The position numbers and the translations under genes are program-made. From a bacterium UBP2_UBA5202 (lineage in GTDB: Bacteria; Edwardsbacteria; AC1; EtOH8): a stretch of 32,672 nucleotides of DNA. The notes beneath the pieces were generated by a model. It was not told the DNA's origin. It ran no database searches and worked only from the letters and a program-made list of their open reading frames with translations. This document shows, in pieces, positions 22,404-30,162 of this stretch (position 1 is its first letter; each line of letters begins with the position of its first letter). The stretch spans positions 1 to 32,672 of the forward strand of contig DHVS01000007.1 in the NCBI GenBank assembly GCA_002412795.1, read 5' to 3'.

Positions 22404-22418
22404 CAGAAGGATAAGGAT

Positions 22419-23795
22419 TTGGACCGCTCCCAGGAACTGGGGCAGACCCCGGTGGGGAAGCTGCTCTGGAAATATTTCGTGCCGGCCATCATCGGGGTGA
22501 CGGCCAATACCATCTACAACATAGTCGACCGGATCTACATCGGCCGGGGAGTGGGGGCTTTGGCCCTTTCCGGCTTGAGCGTCACCTTTCCCGTCATGAT
22601 CATCGCCATGGCCTTCGGGATGCTGGTGGGAATGGGGGCGTCTTCGCTGGTCTCCATACGCCTGGGCCAGCAGAACAAGGGGGAGGCCGAAAGGATCCTG
22701 GGCAACGCCTTCATCCTGCTGCTGCTGATCTCCCTGGCCGTCACTGTTTCCGGCCTGCTGGCCCGGGACCGGATACTGGCGCTGTTCGGGGCCGGCCCCG
22801 ACACCCTGGGCTATGCCCGGCAGTATATCACCGTCATTCTGTGGGGGAATATTTTTCAGGGGATCGGTTTCGGGATGAACGGGATCATCCGGGCCGAGGG
22901 CCATGCCAAAATTGCCATGTATACCATGATCCTGGGGGCCGCTCTGAACATCGTACTGGACCCTTTGTTCATCTTCGTCTTCGGGCTGGGGGTCAGCGGG
23001 GCGGCAATCGCCACGGTGATCTCCATGGCCGCCACCAGCCTTTGGGTGCTGATGCACTTTACCGGGAGCAAAAGCGTCCTGCGTTTGAGGCCGGCCAACT
23101 TTAAACTGCATAAGGGCATTGTGCTGGGGATCCTGTCCATCGGGATGGCGCCCTTCGCCATGCAGCTGGCCGGCAGCGTCATCAGCACCCTGTTCAACAT
23201 CCAACTGATCAGGTACGGAGGCGACCTGGCGGCGGGGGCCATGGGCATCATCAACAGCGTGGCCATGATGGTGGTCTTCTGCGTCATCGCCCTCAACATG
23301 GCGGCCCAGCCGATCATCGGCTACAATTACGGGGCCGGCCGGTACTCCCGGGTAAGGCGGACCCTGAAGATATCCATCATCGCGGCCACCGTCATCACCA
23401 CGGCCGGGTTCCTGGCGGTGGAGCTATTTCCCCGGGCCATCATCGGGCTGTTCAACCGGGATGACCGGCAGTTGATGGAACTGGGAACCCGGGGGATGCG
23501 GATACTGCTGGCCATGTTCCCGCTGGTGGGCTTCCAGGTGGTCAGCGGAAATTTCTTTCAGGCCATAGGCCGGGCCAGAACCTCCCTGTTCCTCAACCTG
23601 CTCCGGCAGGTGATAGTGCTGATCCCCCTGATCCTGATCCTGCCCCCGGTATTCGGAATAGACGGGATCTGGGTCTCCGGCCCGGCGGCCGATCTCATTT
23701 CCGCGGCCATCACCGCGGTGATGATCTTGCGGGAGGTCAAAAAGCTGGGGATCCCGGATCTGGCAGTCAACGGCGGTGAATTGCGGGAGGCATAA
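22419..23795 (+). CDS. MATE-family multidrug/Na+ exporter
   Basis: This encodes 458 residues from a TTG at 22419 preceded by AGAAGG. The longer frame from 22371 would start inside a terminator stem. The N-terminus (LGQTPVGKLLWKYFVPAIIG) and the internal two-fold repeat are typical of MATE transporters: two bundles of six helices, with VDRIYIGRGVGALALSGLSVTFP in the first and the related NFFQAIGRARTSLFLNLLRQ in the second. The family exports cationic drugs and metabolites across the inner membrane in exchange for Na+ or H+. The substrate here cannot be read from sequence. No regulator gene is adjacent. Confidence 0.92.
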   Translation: MDRSQELGQTPVGKLLWKYFVPAIIGVTANTIYNIVDRIYIGRGVGALALSGLSVTFPVMIIAMAFGMLVGMGASSLVSIRLGQQNKGEAERILGNAFILLLLISLAVTVSGLLARDRILALFGAGPDTLGYARQYITVILWGNIFQGIGFGMNGIIRAEGHAKIAMYTMILGAALNIVLDPLFIFVFGLGVSGAAIATVISMAATSLWVLMHFTGSKSVLRLRPANFKLHKGIVLGILSIGMAPFAMQLAGSVISTLFNIQLIRYGGDLAAGAMGIINSVAMMVVFCVIALNMAAQPIIGYNYGAGRYSRVRRTLKISIIAATVITTAGFLAVELFPRAIIGLFNRDDRQLMELGTRGMRILLAMFPLVGFQVVSGNFFQAIGRARTSLFLNLLRQVIVLIPLILILPPVFGIDGIWVSGPAADLISAAITAVMILREVKKLGIPDLAVNGGELREA

Positions 23796-23811
23796 TTTTG
23801 TCTTAAAACTG

Positions 23812-23840
23812 TTGACAAACCGATAAAATTAAAGTATCAT
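23812..23840 (+). promoter_or_regulatory. Sigma70-type promoter before the acidic protein / PorV-like pair
   Basis: A consensus TTGACA (23812-23817), a 17-base spacer and TATCAT (23835-23840) form one of the best promoters in the window. The transcript would have a leader of about 140 bases before 23986; I see no riboswitch or clear hairpin in it. Confidence 0.8.
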
Positions 23841-23985
23841 CTTTTGTGGATTGTTTTTGGTTCCGCTAATTTACGAATGACCACGGGCTAGGGCAATTAC
23901 CGAATGAAGAAATTAGTGCCACTTCGGCATTGTTCAGTGCCTGTTTGGTGTTTTTGCGGCAAAAATGTTTTATTGGAAGAGGTTC

Positions 23986-24324
23986 ATGACTTATTTTAAA
24001 AGCTACATCAAGAACAAGGTAGTGCCCCAAAAGTGCTGGGATGACATCTTTGAACTGCTGGCCAGCGTCAGCAGTCCCGAGGTGGAGGACTGGCTGGAGG
24101 AGCGGGGGCAGAGCGGCTTTACCATAGAGGAGTTCATATATTTCCTGAATTCGCTGGACGAGGAAGAGATCCAGGACTGGCTGTGGGAACACCGGGAGGA
24201 TTTCTCGGCGGTGCTCTCCCGCCCCTCGTTCAACTTTGACGACAGCCGGATGGTTGATTCCAACAACCGCTGGTGCAACGTGCTGTTCCTGTCAGCCAAC
24301 AAAAGATCAGATATAAAGGAGTAA
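23986..24324 (+). CDS. Hypothetical acidic cytoplasmic protein
   Basis: This encodes 112 residues from the ATG at 23986, which has AGAGG a few bases upstream; an earlier ATG at 23965 lacks this. There is no signal peptide or membrane helix. The sequence is helical and acidic (SSPEVEDWLEERG, FLNSLDEEEIQDWLWE) with several Trp, and ends in a Ser/Asn-rich part. I do not recognise the family. It is followed after 4 bases by the PorV-like outer-membrane gene, whose ribosome-binding site lies in its last codons, so the two are co-transcribed and perhaps functionally linked. Confidence 0.72.
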   Translation: MTYFKSYIKNKVVPQKCWDDIFELLASVSSPEVEDWLEERGQSGFTIEEFIYFLNSLDEEEIQDWLWEHREDFSAVLSRPSFNFDDSRMVDSNNRWCNVLFLSANKRSDIKE

Positions 24325-24328
24325 GGCG

Positions 24329-25300
24329 ATGAAGAAGACCCTCCTGTTCCTGGCGGCAGTGTCGCTGACGGCAGCGTTTGCTTTGGCTCAGGATTGCGGC
24401 TTCTCCTTCCTGCGGCTGCCCCTCAAGGCCCGGGCCGCGGCCATGGGTGAAGCCCTGGTTGGGGCCTCCGATGACCTGGCCGGCCTGCCCTACAATCCGG
24501 CCGGACTGTCGCTGATCAAATCCCGGCAGGGTTCGGCCGGCTACACCAATTATGCCGCCGACGTCCAGACCGGCAGCATCGGCTATGTCCACCCCCGGGG
24601 TCAATGGAGCACATACAGCGCCGGGATCTCCTACCTCAACAGCGGCTCCATCAAGGAAACCACCCTGGACCAGCCCACCGGCACCGGGAACACCTTCAGC
24701 TACAATACCCTGGCACTGTCGCTGGGATACGGCCGGATCATAACCCCCCAGCTTTTTGCCGGGGCCGCCCTGAAAGGGGTCTACGACAGGGTCCAGGAAT
24801 ACTCGGCCTCCGCGGTGGCCGTGGACCTGGGGGCGTTGTATGAGATCGACATGGATCAGGCGGCCAGAGTGCTGTTCAAGGACGGGGGCTCCCGCAATTA
24901 CGGCAGCAGCCTGACCGCCGGGTTTTCGGTGCTGAACCTGGGGATGGCCGCCAAGGCCTTCGTCGCCGAAAAGGAGAAACTTCCCCTGACCTTCCGGGGG
25001 GGGCTGGCCTACCGTCCTGTCATGAACCGGCTGACCATTGCCCTGGCGGCCTCCAAGGCCGTGGATGCCGGGGTCAAAGCCCAGCTGGGCCTGGAGTATT
25101 TTGCCAAAGAAGCCCTGGCCCTGCGGCTGGGATACAACGGCGCCATGGGTGACATCAAGACCGGCTCCGCTCTGGACGACTTTACCGGGCTGTCCTGCGG
25201 ACTGGGAATATACGTCCGGAAATACCGGCTGGACGTGGCCTACGCTCCGATGGGAGGGCTGGGAAATCCGTTGCGAGCGGATATCTCGGTTGAGTTTTAA
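24329..25300 (+). CDS. PorV/PorQ-like outer-membrane beta-barrel protein
   Basis: This encodes 323 residues with AAGGAG before the ATG and a signal peptide (about 1-20, ending ALAQ). The mature N-terminus shows the PorV/PorQ/UPF0164 hallmark ARAAAMGEALVGASDDLAGLPYNPAGLS. Many alternating amphipathic strands follow, and the protein ends in Phe (ADISVEF) as outer-membrane barrels do. PorV-type proteins are FadL-like barrels. In Bacteroidetes PorV shuttles type IX secretion cargo, and similar proteins are abundant in other phyla with unknown roles. Two cargo-like proteins with T9SS-type tails are encoded at 14582 and 26532, which fits such a role but does not prove it. Confidence 0.85.
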   Translation: MKKTLLFLAAVSLTAAFALAQDCGFSFLRLPLKARAAAMGEALVGASDDLAGLPYNPAGLSLIKSRQGSAGYTNYAADVQTGSIGYVHPRGQWSTYSAGISYLNSGSIKETTLDQPTGTGNTFSYNTLALSLGYGRIITPQLFAGAALKGVYDRVQEYSASAVAVDLGALYEIDMDQAARVLFKDGGSRNYGSSLTAGFSVLNLGMAAKAFVAEKEKLPLTFRGGLAYRPVMNRLTIALAASKAVDAGVKAQLGLEYFAKEALALRLGYNGAMGDIKTGSALDDFTGLSCGLGIYVRKYRLDVAYAPMGGLGNPLRADISVEF

Positions 25301-25316
25301 AACTTAAGATCTCTTG

Positions 25317-25344
25317 ATGGGCGGCCTGAAACCGCCCATTTTTT
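25317..25344 (+). terminator. Rho-independent terminator after the PorV-like gene
   Basis: The stem ATGGGCGG (25317-25324) pairs with CCGCCCAT (25332-25339) around a 7-base loop and is followed by TTTTTT. Confidence 0.87.
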
Positions 25345-25371
25345 GATTAACAGAATTCTGAGCGCCCAGCC

Positions 25372-26466
25372 ATGAATGATACAGATCACATCGAGTTAAT
25401 CAACGACCAGCCGGAATACAGCGGGGCCGGGGTCTATGCCTGGAACCTTTACCGGAACCTCAAAGACCTGACGCCGGTGAAAATGGCCTATTATGACAGC
25501 CGAAAGGGCAGCTGCCAGTTCTACGGGGCCGGGGGGCTGGAGTCCACGATACATGTCGGGGTAAATTACCCCAAGCCGCTCTTTTGGCGGCAGTGCAGCC
25601 GGGCCTACCGGCATCAAAAAAACGTCCACCTCCTTAGCCAGAACCTGTCGTTCCTTAGGGCCGGGAATAAAAGAATAATTACCTGCCTGGACCTGATCCC
25701 CCTTTTCATGCCCTCGTCCCTGCTGGAGAAATGCTGGAGGACCTTTCTTTACTCGGGGATAAAGAAAGCCGACCACGTGATATCCATTTCCCAGGCCACC
25801 AGGAACGACCTGGTAAGGATATACAAAATGGATCCCCAAAAGATCACCCCGGTTCTGCTGGGAGTTACCCCGGAATACAGGCCTTACAGCAAAACTGCCA
25901 GCCGGGAGCTGCTGGGACTTCCCCAGGATGAAAAGATAATTTTGCAGGTGGGCACCGCCGCTCCCCGGAAGAACTTCATCACGGTGCTCAGGGCCTTCAG
26001 CCGGATCGCCCGGGAAAATACCCAGGCCAGGCTGGTCAAAGTGGGCCCGGCCGGGAAGGGGGACATGGAATACATCGCCCGGGAAAACCTTTCCTCCAGG
26101 GTCCTGGTCAGGGAATCGGCGGCCAAGGAACATCTGCCCCATTATTACGCCGCCGCCGATGTCTTCGTTTTTCCCTCGCTGTACGAAGGCTTCGGCCTGC
26201 CGGCGCTGGAGGCCATGGCCTGCGGCTGTCCGGTTATCGCCTCCGATAATTCCTCCATTCCCGAAGTGGTGGGAGGGGCCGGGATAATGATCGATCCCCG
26301 GAATGATTTGTTATGGAAGGAAAAGATCCTTTCGGTACTGTCGGACTCGAACCTGTCTCGGGAAATGGCCTCCCAAGGGCTGGAACAGGCCCGGCTTTTT
26401 ACCTGGCAGAGGACTGCCGGGGAAACGCTGCAGGTGTATCATAAAATATTTGAAAATAGTGCTTGA
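25372..26466 (+). CDS. GT4-family glycosyltransferase
   Basis: This encodes 364 residues of GT-B fold. It has a donor-domain start IILQVGTAAPRKNF and the nucleotide-sugar motif FPSLYEGFGLPALEAMACG, where Glu272 and Glu280 form the E-x7-E pair of retaining GT4 enzymes. The N-terminal domain (NDQPEYSGAGVYAWNLYRNL) resembles mannosyl- and related glycosyltransferases. No signal or membrane segment is visible, so it works at the inner face of the membrane. The acceptor is unknown; GDP-mannose from the ManC in this window is a plausible donor. The ATG has no strong ribosome-binding site. Confidence 0.92.
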   Translation: MNDTDHIELINDQPEYSGAGVYAWNLYRNLKDLTPVKMAYYDSRKGSCQFYGAGGLESTIHVGVNYPKPLFWRQCSRAYRHQKNVHLLSQNLSFLRAGNKRIITCLDLIPLFMPSSLLEKCWRTFLYSGIKKADHVISISQATRNDLVRIYKMDPQKITPVLLGVTPEYRPYSKTASRELLGLPQDEKIILQVGTAAPRKNFITVLRAFSRIARENTQARLVKVGPAGKGDMEYIARENLSSRVLVRESAAKEHLPHYYAAADVFVFPSLYEGFGLPALEAMACGCPVIASDNSSIPEVVGGAGIMIDPRNDLLWKEKILSVLSDSNLSREMASQGLEQARLFTWQRTAGETLQVYHKIFENSA

Positions 26467-26491
26467 CATTTTGCATATTAAGGCGTAGTAT
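26463..26491 (+). promoter_or_regulatory. Sigma70-type promoter of the VCBS-repeat gene
   Basis: TTGACA (26463-26468), which overlaps the preceding stop codon, a 17-base spacer and TAGTAT (26486-26491) lie about 40 bases before the next start. Confidence 0.78.
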
Positions 26492-26531
26492 TATACGTTA
26501 GCCTGTAACATACAATCAAAAGGAGCTAGTC

Positions 26532-28442
26532 GTGAAAAAGTTCAACTTTGCACTAGCATTATTGGCCTGTTTGATGATTGCGCCCTCTGTTTCCCCGGCC
26601 GGGACCTGGGTGGAATCCTCGCAGGCCGATTTTGCGGACGGCTATTTCAACGCCAATGTCTTTACTTCCAATGAAGGCAGCGACAGCGGGTGCATTAAAA
26701 CAGCTCCGGGAGCTTTTTATGATCTGAACAAGGACGGCCGTCCGGATATTGTTGTGTGCAACCTGGAAGGCTCTTATACCTATATATATTGGGGCAAACA
26801 TGACTGGACATACTCTGCTGACAGCTGCCAGATGCTGCCTTCAAACGGTTCAACCGGAAACTCCATCGACGACATCAACAAAGACGGAAATTTGGATATT
26901 TTGATCAGCAATTATTATGGCGGCTATTCAATAATCTATTGGGGCAGCAAAAACGGCTATACCAACGGAGACACGACTTTGCTTTCAGTTCCCGGGGGGC
27001 ATGGCAATAGTATCGTAGATCTTAATCATGATGGGGCTCTTGACCTTTTGATCTCTAGTATGAACGGGAATCAGGTTTATATTTTTTGGGGGAATAAAAA
27101 AGAAAGAAAAAACTTTACCCGCACTAGTTTAAGCGGATTCAGCTCTTCCGATATAGCCGTGGCCGATCTTAACAAAGACGGCGTGCTAGATATTGTGGTT
27201 CCCAACAAACAGGGCAGCTATCCTCCAGCCGGAGGATTTACTTTTAACATACCATCATATATCTATTATGGCCAAAAGCAGCAGGATTCTGTCTTTTACA
27301 ACGATAACTTTAAGGACTCTTTGGAGACGCACGGCACTTATTGCGTATCCATTGCGGATGTGGATAAGGACGGGTGGCTAGACATAGTATTCAGCAATCA
27401 CCGCAATAACAGCACTTACAATATTAACTCTTACATTTACTGGGGCAGCTCAACTGGTTTTTTAACCAAGCCCAGAAAGGAACTGGCAACCCATTCAGCC
27501 ATAGGCAATACCATTGTCGATCTTGATCGCGACGGCAATAATGATATTATCTTTGCCAACTGGTATAATGACGCGTCCCATAAAATAAATTCGTTTGTTT
27601 ATTGGGGTCCTGATTTTAACGCTAAAACAGTGTTGCCCACAAACGGTGCACACGGTGCTCTGGTTGGGAAAATATCCAACAACAGCGTCAATGATGTGTT
27701 AATCACCAATAGTTACGGCGGATGGAGTTATATATTTCACGGTGTTTCCAAGGCGGGCTATACCGGCTGCGATTCCATCCCTTCATCTTACGGTCATATT
27801 TCTACCAAAGACGACGGGAACGTTCATGACCGGGGCAAAAGCGAGATATATAATTCCTCTGTCTTCGGTAACGGCACGGATACCTTTGAATGGGGCACCT
27901 GCACTTGGAACGCCACCATCCCGGCCGGATGTGCCCTGCAAATGCAATTAAGGACCGGCAACACACCGGACCCCAATGACGGGACCTGGAGTGCTTGGAC
28001 ACCGGTGGTTAAATCCGGGGCAAAGGCAGGTCTGTCAAACTCAAAATACAGCCAGTATCAGGCTTTGACCACCGCCAATGATTATTATGAAACACCGACG
28101 GTCGATGATTATTCTTTGGCCTATGAAGTAGCGGCCGGGATCACCGGGGGATCACAGAATGATGAGGGTAAAGAATCCTTCAGGGCAGTGGGGAAAAATG
28201 ATCTTTCGGGAGCTTGGTTGAGCTATCAGATAACCGCCAATAAAAATGTAAAGATATCCGTATATAACATTGAAGGGCGGTTGATGGCCAACCTGATCAA
28301 TGCCAATCAAAATCCCGGCAGCTACCAGCTAAACTGGGATGCATCCAATTCATCAGGAACCAGGGTGCCTTCAGGCATTTATTTCTGCCGGGCTGCTATC
28401 GGAAACAATGTTTATTGCGCCAAGATAGTTGTCTTAAAATAG
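26532..28442 (+). CDS. Secreted FG-GAP/VCBS beta-propeller protein with T9SS-like tail
   Basis: This encodes 636 residues from a GTG with AGGAG at 26521-26525, and a signal peptide (about 1-22). Six clear calcium-binding VCBS/FG-GAP loops appear at about residues 65, 115, 164, 213, 276 and 330: DLNKDGRPDIV, DINKDGNLDIL, DLNHDGALDLL, DLNKDGVLDIV, DVDKDGWLDIV, DLDRDGNNDII. A degenerate seventh (NNSVNDVLI) lies near 383. Each is followed by a YIYWG-type strand, giving a seven-bladed propeller. A Ser/Thr-rich linker domain then leads to a FlgD/T9SS type A-like tail (ISVYNIEGRLM, SGTRVPSGIYFCRA, KIVVLK). It is probably an exported surface protein that binds ligands or carbohydrates. Confidence 0.9.
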   Translation: MKKFNFALALLACLMIAPSVSPAGTWVESSQADFADGYFNANVFTSNEGSDSGCIKTAPGAFYDLNKDGRPDIVVCNLEGSYTYIYWGKHDWTYSADSCQMLPSNGSTGNSIDDINKDGNLDILISNYYGGYSIIYWGSKNGYTNGDTTLLSVPGGHGNSIVDLNHDGALDLLISSMNGNQVYIFWGNKKERKNFTRTSLSGFSSSDIAVADLNKDGVLDIVVPNKQGSYPPAGGFTFNIPSYIYYGQKQQDSVFYNDNFKDSLETHGTYCVSIADVDKDGWLDIVFSNHRNNSTYNINSYIYWGSSTGFLTKPRKELATHSAIGNTIVDLDRDGNNDIIFANWYNDASHKINSFVYWGPDFNAKTVLPTNGAHGALVGKISNNSVNDVLITNSYGGWSYIFHGVSKAGYTGCDSIPSSYGHISTKDDGNVHDRGKSEIYNSSVFGNGTDTFEWGTCTWNATIPAGCALQMQLRTGNTPDPNDGTWSAWTPVVKSGAKAGLSNSKYSQYQALTTANDYYETPTVDDYSLAYEVAAGITGGSQNDEGKESFRAVGKNDLSGAWLSYQITANKNVKISVYNIEGRLMANLINANQNPGSYQLNWDASNSSGTRVPSGIYFCRAAIGNNVYCAKIVVLK

Positions 28443-28458
28443 ACAGATAGCGCTAATA

Positions 28459-28498
28459 AAAATGGTCAGGCTCAGCCCGGAAAGCCTGACCATTTTTT
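28459..28498 (+). terminator. Rho-independent terminator after the VCBS-repeat gene
   Basis: A 12-bp stem, AATGGTCAGGCT (28461-28472) with AGCCTGACCATT (28483-28494), runs into a T tract at 28493-28498. The next promoter's -35 box begins two bases later. Confidence 0.9.
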
Positions 28499-28499
28499 A

Positions 28500-28529
28500 T
28501 TGACCTGATTTGAATAATTGTGGTATAGT
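28500..28529 (+). promoter_or_regulatory. Sigma70-type promoter of the methyltransferase/flippase/YfhO run
   Basis: TTGACC (28500-28505), an 18-base spacer and TATAGT (28524-28529). The expected start of transcription falls on or next to an ATG at 28536 that opens a 10-codon frame. Confidence 0.7.
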
Positions 28530-28578
28530 TATATCATGGTCTACAACAATATCCTAAAAATATCCTAAACCGAAACAA

Positions 28579-29238
28579 TTGAGCAAAGACAATTATTATA
28601 AAAATCGGGTGGAGGCGGAGGTCACTAAAAGAACCTACCACTCGTCCAAATATTCCGACTGGCATCGGGAGATATTAAGTTACGCCAAAGGGACCGTGCT
28701 TGATCTGGGAGCCGGAGATGGGGCTTTTACTGTCCCGATGGCCCAGCAAGGGATAAGGGTCGTAGCTGGCGACCTTTCCCGCACCCGCCTGCAAAACCTA
28801 AAAACCAGCACCTCCGAATTGGTTGAATTGGATGCAACTGCAATTCCGTTCAAGCAGTCGATTTTTGATACTGTCTTATTCGTCGAAGTGCTGGAGCACT
28901 TGCCTGACCGGGCAGCCCAGCAAAAACTGTTGGCGGAGCTGGGCCAGGTTCTGAGGCCCGATGGAGTAATAGTGCTGACCACACCCAACCGCCCGGTATA
29001 CCGCTGGATGACCTTCTTATGGAAATGGTTTGGCGGCCAGGCCCCGGACCCCACCCATTATTCAGAACTGAGCTGGCCGGAATTGGAAGAGCTTTGCCGG
29101 GAGAAGTTTGATATAACCTATGTCCGGGGAAAAGCCGGTCTGATCCCGATAAAAGCTGTCCAGAAGTATTTTTCAAAACGTTTACATTTGTGTTATGATA
29201 TCATGGTAGTGCTGAAACATAAGCCAAAAGCAGTATGA
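28579..29238 (+). CDS. SAM-dependent class I methyltransferase
   Basis: This encodes 219 residues from a TTG, the only possible start after the in-frame stop at 28555. There is no clear ribosome-binding site. The SAM-binding motif I is VLDLGAGDGAF (about residue 40), followed by VVAGDLSRTRL, ELDATAIPF and the post-II motif VEVLEHLPD. It looks like a Methyltransf_11/UbiE-type small-molecule or glycan methyltransferase. Its stop overlaps the next ATG (ATGA), tying it to a flippase-like membrane protein, so methylation of a lipid-linked saccharide is possible but unproven. Confidence 0.88.
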   Translation: MSKDNYYKNRVEAEVTKRTYHSSKYSDWHREILSYAKGTVLDLGAGDGAFTVPMAQQGIRVVAGDLSRTRLQNLKTSTSELVELDATAIPFKQSIFDTVLFVEVLEHLPDRAAQQKLLAELGQVLRPDGVIVLTTPNRPVYRWMTFLWKWFGGQAPDPTHYSELSWPELEELCREKFDITYVRGKAGLIPIKAVQKYFSKRLHLCYDIMVVLKHKPKAV

Positions 29239-30149
29239 AGCACTTTTTATCCGGGCCGGCCGTTAAAAAATCCGCCGCTTTTTTGGTGGTCCTGGTCATT
29301 GCCTATTTCCTGGGAATCCAGTTATACCGGGGCTGGAAGGATATCCCTTTTTCCAGCCTACAGTTCAATTACGTTTGGCTGGTCTTCTCATACCTGGGTT
29401 TGTTTGCTTCTTTCGCCTGTTCAATAAAAGCCTGGCAGATCATTCTGAAAGGTCTGGGATCCAAGATGAGCTTTGCCCGGTCGTGGTGGGTGATCACCGC
29501 CTCGTTTCTGGCCAAATACATTCCCGGGCATGTTTGGGCGGTGGGCGGCCGGATGATCCTGTGCAAGGCAGAGGGCGTCTCCGAAAAGATCAGCGGCACG
29601 GCCATGATCATAGAAATGATGGGGCTTGTGCTGGGTTCGCTATTGGCTGGCATCGTCTGCGTTCCCTTTCTTTTAACCCAGGGAGTTCCTTCATGGGTCT
29701 GGTTGATGACCATTCCGGCAGCAGTCCTGACTGTATTATTATTCTCCCCCCTGCTTTTTATTCTATTGCGTTGGGTGGCCAAGGTATTTTTGAAAAGGGA
29801 AGTGGCCCTGTCGGCCAGTTCTTCAATGTTTGCTGTGGCGGTGGCCCTTTATTTTGTTTCGGCCCTGATCCAGGGTGCGGCTTTTTTTTGTTTGATCAGG
29901 ACCATAGATCCCATCAGCCTGAAGTATCTGCCGGGAGCCATAGGTCTTTACAACGGGGCCTGGGCGGTCGGTTTTTTAAGCCTGATCACTCCCGGCGGGT
30001 TGGGGGTACGGGAAGGAGCCATGGCCTTTTTATTGAAATATTTCATCCCGGTCCCGCTGGCGGTCATCATCTCAATCCTGGCCCGGCTGTGGATCACGCT
30101 TTTTGAGGTTCTGGTGGCCCTGATCGGCTTGAAATTCAGAAAACAGTAA
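29235..30149 (+). CDS. Flippase-like / LPG synthase-type membrane protein (UPF0104)
   Basis: This encodes 304 residues with about eight membrane helices. It overlaps the methyltransferase by the ATGA arrangement. It matches the lysylphosphatidylglycerol-synthase transmembrane family: LKGLGSKMSFARSWWV, ASFLAKYIPGHVWAVGGR, and the late SLITPGGLGVREGAMAFLL motif. The tRNA-dependent transferase domain of MprF is absent, so only the lipid-handling part is present. Members occur beside glycosyltransferases and are thought to move lipid-linked sugars or phospholipids. It acts in the inner membrane; the exact substrate is unknown. Confidence 0.88.
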   Translation: MKHFLSGPAVKKSAAFLVVLVIAYFLGIQLYRGWKDIPFSSLQFNYVWLVFSYLGLFASFACSIKAWQIILKGLGSKMSFARSWWVITASFLAKYIPGHVWAVGGRMILCKAEGVSEKISGTAMIIEMMGLVLGSLLAGIVCVPFLLTQGVPSWVWLMTIPAAVLTVLLFSPLLFILLRWVAKVFLKREVALSASSSMFAVAVALYFVSALIQGAAFFCLIRTIDPISLKYLPGAIGLYNGAWAVGFLSLITPGGLGVREGAMAFLLKYFIPVPLAVIISILARLWITLFEVLVALIGLKFRKQ

Positions 30150-30162
30150 TTGCAAATTGATT

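Noticed and set aside
22371..22418. Start of the MATE gene at the ATG 22371
   Set aside because: The ATG lies in the stem of a terminator; TTG 22419 has AGAAGG at good distance and gives the usual N-terminus.
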